A DNA stretch of 64,000 bases from Jaapia argillacea MUCL 33604 (taxonomy: Eukaryota > Basidiomycota > Agaricomycetes > Jaapiales > Jaapiaceae). The notes below the pieces were generated by a model that was given only the letters and a program-made list of their open reading frames with translations, did not search any database and was not told the origin of the DNA. Positions 57,833 to 64,000 of the stretch are shown here, piece by piece. Position 1 is the first letter of the stretch, and each line of letters begins with the position of its first letter. The stretch lies in assembly GCA_000697665.1 (NCBI GenBank), contig KL197711.1:673142-737141 (forward strand), written 5' to 3'. The translations under genes and the position numbers were made by a program.

Positions 57833-58520
57833 TCAAGGCGAGCGGCGAGATAATGCCTGAAGACACCAGCGCAATAAACTCGGCCTACTGGCTGCTTCGT
57901 CATGAATGAGTGGTACGGGAGGGTTGACGTATATGACGGGGATTTTCAGTTGGTGAATTGTACAGCGAAGATTTTGAGCCTCGTGCTACTGGAGGGATAC
58001 AAAGAATGAGAATCGGGGACGGAAACGGGTTGGTTCGGCGCACAAAATCACGAGACATCGTCCCAGCCCACTCTGGCGGGAGGGTCGTGCTCTCAATCAT
58101 TATTTTATCCCGACATGCTTCGGAAAGCGGTGGTTCTGTTTTCTTGGCTAGCATTGTCACTTGCCAAGGTATTCGGTCAAGTGGGAATGTGATGATCATA
58201 AGAAGATATTACCTGTGATTACCGCACTTTCTCCTGGTTTAATGCACCCAATATTTGGGCGCACGTTATACGACTGCCAAGCAAAGGATCAGTGGTGGAA
58301 GTTTGTCGCAGTTGGTATCGAGTTCAAGCTTACCTTAACAGCGTTCGTCTTGATTTTGAAGGCAACTACTTCGTCGATATGGCTGTTGCTGATGGCGAAT
58401 TGACAGACGGCGGTTTTTGCGAGCGGTCCTGGCTCATTTATCTCGCGATGCAATGTCGACCTTCCACGGAGATCACTCACGATGGTATGCAAGAAAACTA
58501 GGGAACACAGTCACAGACAT
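57833..58520 (-). CDS. Short VAP-like MSP-domain protein without membrane anchor
   Basis: This gene is visible only after splicing. Exon 1 MSVTVFPSFLAYH (start 58520) joins RPLAKTAVCQFAISNSHIDE, VVAFKIKTNAVK, then SYNVRPNIGCIKPGESAVIT, VTMLAKKTEPPLSEACRDK, IMIESTTLPPEWAGTMSRDF and HEAQNLRCTIHQLKIPVIYV, ending ALSRRSP at 57833. Each block aligns with VAP (gene at 46994). Introns 1 (phase 1 before RPL) and 2 (phase 0 after the K of KT.A.K) are in the same places. It stops soon after the MSP domain: no coiled coil and no C-terminal helix. Several residues normally constant in VAP differ (YCVRPNSG reads YNVRPNIG). It is probably a soluble MSP protein, or a gene beginning to decay. Confidence 0.7.
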
Positions 58521-58803
58521 GATGGAGAATCACTGAGGTGCTGCTAGTACTAGTGAGAGGCGACTGAGGTCTAGCCATATTTCACTCAGGAAACACACGA
58601 GCCCAGCACGAGTCACTCCAAATTGCAGTGATAGAAGGCTGTGGGAGCGTCCAGCGACCGACGACGGGGTTCCGGGGTCTTGCAGCAGAGGTGGGACCGA
58701 CTGCATTGGAATTGACTGTTTTGATACAAATCGTACAGCGTTCATAAGTTACATGCAAGGGTATACATTCCTATGTGAGATGATGGAGATATATGAAGCA
58801 AAA

Positions 58804-61800
58804 TCATTGAGCCCGTTTGAACATCCACGCAGTCCACCACGACCTTCCACCCTGCGGGATCGCATCCACTTCCCGCTGTTCTTGTTCCAATCGTTCTTCC
58901 GCGGCGACTTGCTCCTCCTTGATGACTTCGTGGAAAACAGCGTGCTGGGTTGATATGGCGGAATGAGCAGCTCCTGAGTCCCTGGGAAGTGTCGCCGACG
59001 ATGGATTAATGATGGATAAAGTAGATTTCGCGAATTCAGCCTGTGCATGGAAATCCGGCCGGACTCCGGCTACAGACGACGTCGAGGCGGCACGACCAGG
59101 ACGTCGAGGATCAACGGTGGATAGGAGGGATGATGTACGGCGTTTCCTCCCAAGACCAGATCCAGAAGAGAATGAGCGCAAGCCGGATCGAGGTTCCAAA
59201 GTGCTTGGTCTGCCCAACCCCAAGGAAACTCTTCGACTAGTGATGGAAGGCGCAAGTCCACTGCTTGATGTTCTGCGACGAGTCGATACTGGTCGACCTT
59301 CTGGAGCAACTTCGACGTCATCCTCCTTCTCAATCGACTGCACTCGGGCAGCAATCACAGGAGGAAGGGCAATGCTTTCACTACCAGAAACTCGCCTCAC
59401 GGTGGCTAGCGAGTGCTGTTCATCTTCGAGTCCGCCGAAACTTGAGATTGTCGACAACTGCAACCCCGATAAAACCGATGCCACGGAGGAGAACTGCTCC
59501 GCCGGCCATTCACCCAACTGATCAGCACCAGGCTCACTTGTCAGAGCCCTGCGAACATCAACAGTGTCATCCAAATCAAGGAGCCCGACAGGGTCTCGTG
59601 GTAACCACAAGACATTACTGACGGTCCTTGTGTAATAGGGGTTATCATAAGGATGATCTGGATCTGATTCGTCGTCCCATCTGGGGTGACTAGCGTGAGG
59701 GGTGACGAGGGGAGGAATATGGTCCCCAAACTCATGAGCCGACTCTTCAATATGAGCGTCGAGAGGGGAAACGCTCATATCAAGGCTCGGCATGGACACA
59801 GTCCCCCGTTCGGCCGTGGCATTGTTGTAGATATCTTGCTTCTGAGGGGGAATATCGAAAGAGCGAAGTCGTGTGAATGGTTGGTGGTCAAGTCCGAACG
59901 GAATCGGGTGGTGGCGAGGCGCGCGACGAGGTCGGGTGGGCATCGTGGAGTAGGTAAAGTTCAATCTGGTTGGCATGCGCCAAGACCAGCTTTGGACAGG
60001 GCGAGGCCTCGAGGCCTCGTCACAAATTTCGCTGGCGTGGTCTGAACTAGGGCGACCATCGGTGTCCTCAACTTCCGTAACTATTTGGGTCGGAGGAGCC
60101 TCGGTTCCGCAGATAATGTTGGCCTCCCGAATATCATCATGATCGAACTTCACTCGAACAACACGCGTCCAACTAGGATATTGGTGATTAGAAAATGGGA
60201 AACAGTGACAGGAAGACACCTACACAAGTTTGACTATAGCGGTCAAGACGATCAATACGGCAGACAGTGCGATGTTTGTTGTCTTCTTTAGAACGACCAT
60301 GTAGGCAAGGAAGACCGCCTGAACGACAGTAAGGACAGTAATGTTGTATATGGATGAAATAGACTGACTTGCGACAAAACTAAACCTAGTGACAGTGAGA
60401 TTAGGCGGGATAAAACTGCTATGCACCAATAGAAAACCCACCATCTAAGGAGTATCTAATAATTCTGATGAGCATGAGTTTACCATTCCCTTCGTAGTTT
60501 TTAGCATAGACGTGGAGTAACTGCTAGATTGTCAGCGGCGGGTAAGGGGCCATCAATGTCGGCTCACTTGATTCTTGATCACGACTAAAAACAAGGTGAG
60601 TCAAAGCTAAAATCGGAAGGGACGGAATACTCACCCCTTTCGACGCAAAAGTAAAAAAATCCAAATGGTATGACGAGAGGATTCAGAACTGAAAACAATA
60701 GTAGGACGTGGATTACGAGCATATGATTAGGAAGCCAATCTGCGGAGCACAATCAGTGAGGTACGGCGAAATTCGATGTGGGAGACCCACAGTAGTAATT
60801 GAACGTGCGCGGTCGGATACCGACAGCGCGTTTGCGCGGCGTGATTTGTCGTTTCGTCGAAGGATACATGATGAGCGGAAGCTGAAGGAGTGCGAGAGAT
60901 GAGCTGACAGCGTCAAACTAAAAGTGGAAACCGTACTCCGACTGGATTAGACAGTAAGTAAATCGTCAACATATGGAAGGTAAGCCTACTCACACAATGC
61001 TAACTCAAAGCCTCCATGCATTGCTGCGGTGAAAATGACTACAAATCATCAGGGTGATAGCCAGCGACGACAGATTACTTGACTTACGCCACCCGACGTA
61101 GAAAGGTCCTGCTGATGGGAAGCTCACAGCCACAACGTTGAGGAGCCCATTGGTTGTAGCACGGAAATTTATGAGGAATGATTGCAAGGCCGCTGTTCCT
61201 ACGCAGAAGAACACGAGGACATTGACGATAAGAAACTTGTAGTATCGAGTCATAATTCGGTCATGTAATGATGACAAGGTGCTGATGGTATGGGCCTTCT
61301 TCGCAATAAGCAGCAGGAGGAGCGGGACCGTGATTGCCAACAATGCAACGAGAAGTGTCGGTAAGAACGATTGGATAAGCTCTTCTTCCCATGGATGGTG
61401 ATCAAGGTAGTTTTTCTAAGATGCTAGAGTTAGGAGGGGTGAGAGAAGATAAGGATGGGTGTACTCGCCAGGCCTGGCCAGAACGCACTGATATTTTGAA
61501 TAGAAACTAAGGTGACGAAGAGAGAGACCGGGATGAGCCAGAATAGAGTAAAGGCCCTGAGTTTTATAGCTTATGTTAGATACAAAGACAGAAACGCCAA
61601 GAAGGTCACATACCAAACGCCAATATCGACCACCCAATCTTTGAGGAACTACAGACGAATCACCATGAGCTACACGCAAACATGTAATGACTGCAGCGAG
61701 CGTACCTCAACCCTAAACGTCGATTTCATAACTCTATTCCAGTCCAAATCCTCATAGCTGGGAGCCATCGTGACGAGGCATGTCAGTGGATTATTTGGGT

Positions 61801-63787
61801 GAACCGCAAGGAACTTGCAAGCTCTTCTAGCATCATTGGGATTAGCAAAGGTAACAAACGCTGTGGAAACTGGATCGTAGTCCGTGACCGCCCTAGCTCT
61901 GTTCTCAGTGATGAGAGATGTGAGTAGCCCGAGCTTTGCCGTATAGTAGTCGATGGCCGGCACGGTTTTGCCACGAAAGAGATGGGATAGGTGAATGAGA
62001 GGTTGGTAAGCATCAAGAGTACTTCGCGGAAGGCTGAGCAAAGCGTCCCATATCGTTTCCCCCCGTCGTGGACCCTCAGTCTCGACGCCGCAGTTGAACT
62101 CCGCGGGAGGATCATCCGACCTATTTTTGCCTTTACTGGGCGCTTTGCAGAGGCCAAATTCGGCGACGAAGGGGCCAAGTGTGCGGACGAGAAGATCAGT
62201 ACGGTCTTCTCCTTCTAGCGTACCGAGTTGACCCTCCTCCCCACGTTCAACGTCTGGACTAGCCGTCAACTTGTCAGAGAAGATCTTCGTCAGTCGATTC
62301 CCGTCTTTACTCTCCTCCTTCGCCTCCAAAGCCCCTTTCACTGCACACAAAGCTTTCCTAGCTAGCTTGATGTGGGCTGCCTCTAACCGTTTTAGAACAT
62401 CCTCTCGTCGCTCGAGCAGCGAGGACAACTCCGTCATTTTCCTCGCAATCACTACACGGTCGATGACTGGAGCATCGGTGGTGGTAGTGGTAGCCCCGGC
62501 ATTTCCTTCCTCACCGCTCTGATCACTCGGAGCATCCTCGGTTGAGTCCTGTGCGCTACCTGGTCGGGGTACAAGAGTGGTGGGTAGCTTGGAGGGAATT
62601 TGTTTGGCTCGATTGAATAAGAATGCCGCCATCTTGTTGAAAAATCCCGGGTGTGTGAATGCAGTCACGCCCATAGATGGTTTGTCGACAGGTCTTGATA
62701 GGTAATACTCGAAGTACTCCTTCAGTTCCTTTTCACTACGAAGCTGTGGCGGTAAATTGGTAACCATGACGGTACGCAGACGCAATCCGCGATTCCATCC
62801 CTCGTGGTCGAGTGCTGGAAGAGCATAAAAGGGGTACTGTGGGTGAGGGTGGGGGTAGTATTGAGAATCCTTCTCGGCCTTAGCATCGGATGCCGCGCGA
62901 ATCGCTGCGGCCTCGATGTTGCTTGCACGAAACCGGAAGGCGCCAGTACTGATCCAGTAGAGAGTGATCATCCAAGTCAGCGTCACCCAGAACAGTAAGC
63001 ATATGTGGATCCATAATAGTGAGAGGCCAGTGCCCGTCTGAACGAGAGATGATATTGAGGCCCGGGTCATCGAAGCTTCGTCGACCCATGAAGGGGAGAA
63101 CTTGATATGGATAGGTAACAGGATAGGCATGGTCGTCAGGGTGTGGAGCAGCACGAACCACCCTACAGGGTCAGAGGTTAACGAGGGGTGATGATAGAGT
63201 AGTCATAGACCCACAACAGCCTCGAACGAATCGGCAGTAAAGTGCTGCATCGACTCCCCGCAGTTCATTCAACTTCTCCTCTGGAAACTTGAGAACTTCT
63301 GGGACCCATGATAGAGGCCAACCTCGAGGATAAGGAGGTGAAGGTTTTCTATTATGATGACAATAAGGTCACGGCTGAACGCTAGAGAAGAAGGGAGTTG
63401 CTAACTTGGCCCAAGAACGACCCTGGTATAAGCTGTGAGGCAAAAGTCGTGAACATTGAACCTGAATCATGGACCTGAATCACTCTACCTACACCCGTCT
63501 CTAAGGCAGAACCTCGACGAGTGCAGGGGCCTGGTTCAGTGAGAGCTGGTACTCACTATCCAAATTGCCACGACTCAACGCTCCCCAAACGCTCTTCGCG
63601 ATGCTTGCCCCTCCGTTTCCTTGTCATAAATTCATGAGAAGCGACTGCCAAGACGATGATACAGACGGCTATGACCGATTGATTGACCAAACCGCTGGGA
63701 TAGTCTGGTCAGAGGAAGTTCCTACTGGCATGGACAACGTACCGACCTGTATTCCTTCGAGAAAGGACGGTCCTGTATCGTAGCCAT
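58804..63787 (-). CDS. CSC1/TMEM63-type osmosensitive cation channel
   Basis: This is a multi-pass membrane channel of the CSC1/RSN1 family (calcium-permeable, gated by stress). The start at 63787 gives MATIQDRPFSKEYR; an early exon has a first helix (SVIAVCIIVLAVA) and RKRRGKHREERLG. The cytosolic PHM7-type part is in the long exon at 61670-63154: VMVTNLPPQLRSEKELKEYFEYYLSR, DAVIDRVVIARKMTELS-like helices, AFVTFANPNDARRACKFLA and DLDWNRVMKSTFRVE. The seven-helix core follows in shorter exons (ITVPLLLLLIAKKAHTIS, RYYKFLIVNVLVFFCVGTAAL, AAMHGGFEL, NPLVIPFGFFYFCVERGV, AQVVFLAYMVVLKK). The last exon (60175-58804) is a hydrophilic S/R-rich tail of about 450 residues. Confidence 0.88.
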
Positions 63788-63845
63788 ATTATTGCGCTGC
63801 AGCCTCTGCTGAGGAGAAATAGCGGTACGCAGAGGTGGACAGAGC

Positions 63846-63852
63846 TTATATA
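63846..63852 (-). promoter_or_regulatory. TATA box of the CSC1-like gene
   Basis: TATATAA on the minus strand lies 58-65 bases before the ATG at 63787, a usual distance for a fungal promoter with a short leader. Confidence 0.5.
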
Positions 63853-64000
63853 GGTGGAGCTAGAGTAATGACGGACTGGAAGAAGTCAACATGGCGTGAA
63901 CTCGGCGCCAAACGGTGTGGCTAACTAGAACAAGCGGCCGCCGGTTCAAACCGTGTGGTGCGACATCATTATGGCACAAATTCGAAAGAAAAACCACGTC

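Noticed and set aside
58804-60219. A 471-codon minus-strand frame as a separate gene
   Set aside because: Its first codons have no start context, and the reading HDDIREANIICG continues from the CSC1 membrane core across an intron, so it is the last exon of that gene.
63930-63965. tRNA-like CGGTTCAAACCG near the right end
   Set aside because: The arm does not pair with the normal spacing and no cloverleaf can be built before the window ends.

Overview
The window is nuclear DNA of a filamentous basidiomycete, most likely an Agaricomycete. Genes are dense (about 28 protein genes in 64 kb, on both strands) and most are split by many introns of about 45-70 nt with GT..AG ends. The gene set is fungal and fits a basidiomycete: alternative oxidase, a SPO71/Mug56-type PH protein, a YPK1-type AGC kinase, a CSC1-type channel, a secreted GH131 enzyme with a fungal cellulose-binding domain, and an ICMT-like methyltransferase family in tandem. 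There is no operon structure. Exons were assigned by reading frames, splice signals and family motifs, so gene ends are firm where a conserved terminus is visible and approximate elsewhere.

Layout. 0.2-5.9 kb: a small membrane protein, alternative oxidase, and the SPO71/Mug56-like PH protein. 6.1-12.9 kb: mitochondrial ribosomal protein uS12m divergent from the SUMO ligase NSE2, a divergent pair of BTB paralogs, mitochondrial ribosomal protein uL29m, and SDHAF1. 13.6-20.9 kb: an orphan serine-rich protein, an intron-rich candidate region, NDUFAF6, and a large conserved-looking nuclear protein of unknown function. 21.1-30.2 kb: an MFS anion symporter, then a tandem array of ICMT-like genes (three apparently whole, one decayed), next to V-ATPase subunit d (VMA6). 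30.3-41.5 kb: a small unknown gene, a KCTD-type BTB protein, prohibitin-2 divergent from a PQ-loop transporter, an F-box protein, a G-patch protein, and about 2 kb without a clear gene. 41.5-48.3 kb: YPK1 kinase, U2 snRNA on the minus strand, a secreted GDSL esterase, and VAP. 48.7-64 kb: a full-length MDR-type ABC transporter, a membrane-anchored Cu/Zn superoxide dismutase, GH131-CBM1, a short second VAP-like gene, and a CSC1/TMEM63 channel.

How they fit together. Mitochondrial functions are over-represented in the first 34 kb (alternative oxidase, uS12m, uL29m, SDHAF1, NDUFAF6, prohibitin-2), but each gene has its own promoter and lies among unrelated genes, so this is not evidence of co-regulation. 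The most informative parts are the ICMT-like array, where a roughly 1.5-1.7 kb unit was duplicated with one breakpoint inside the last exon of VMA6, and the second VAP-like gene, which keeps the intron positions and phases of VAP but has no membrane anchor. I saw no virus-derived element, LTR element or CRISPR array.
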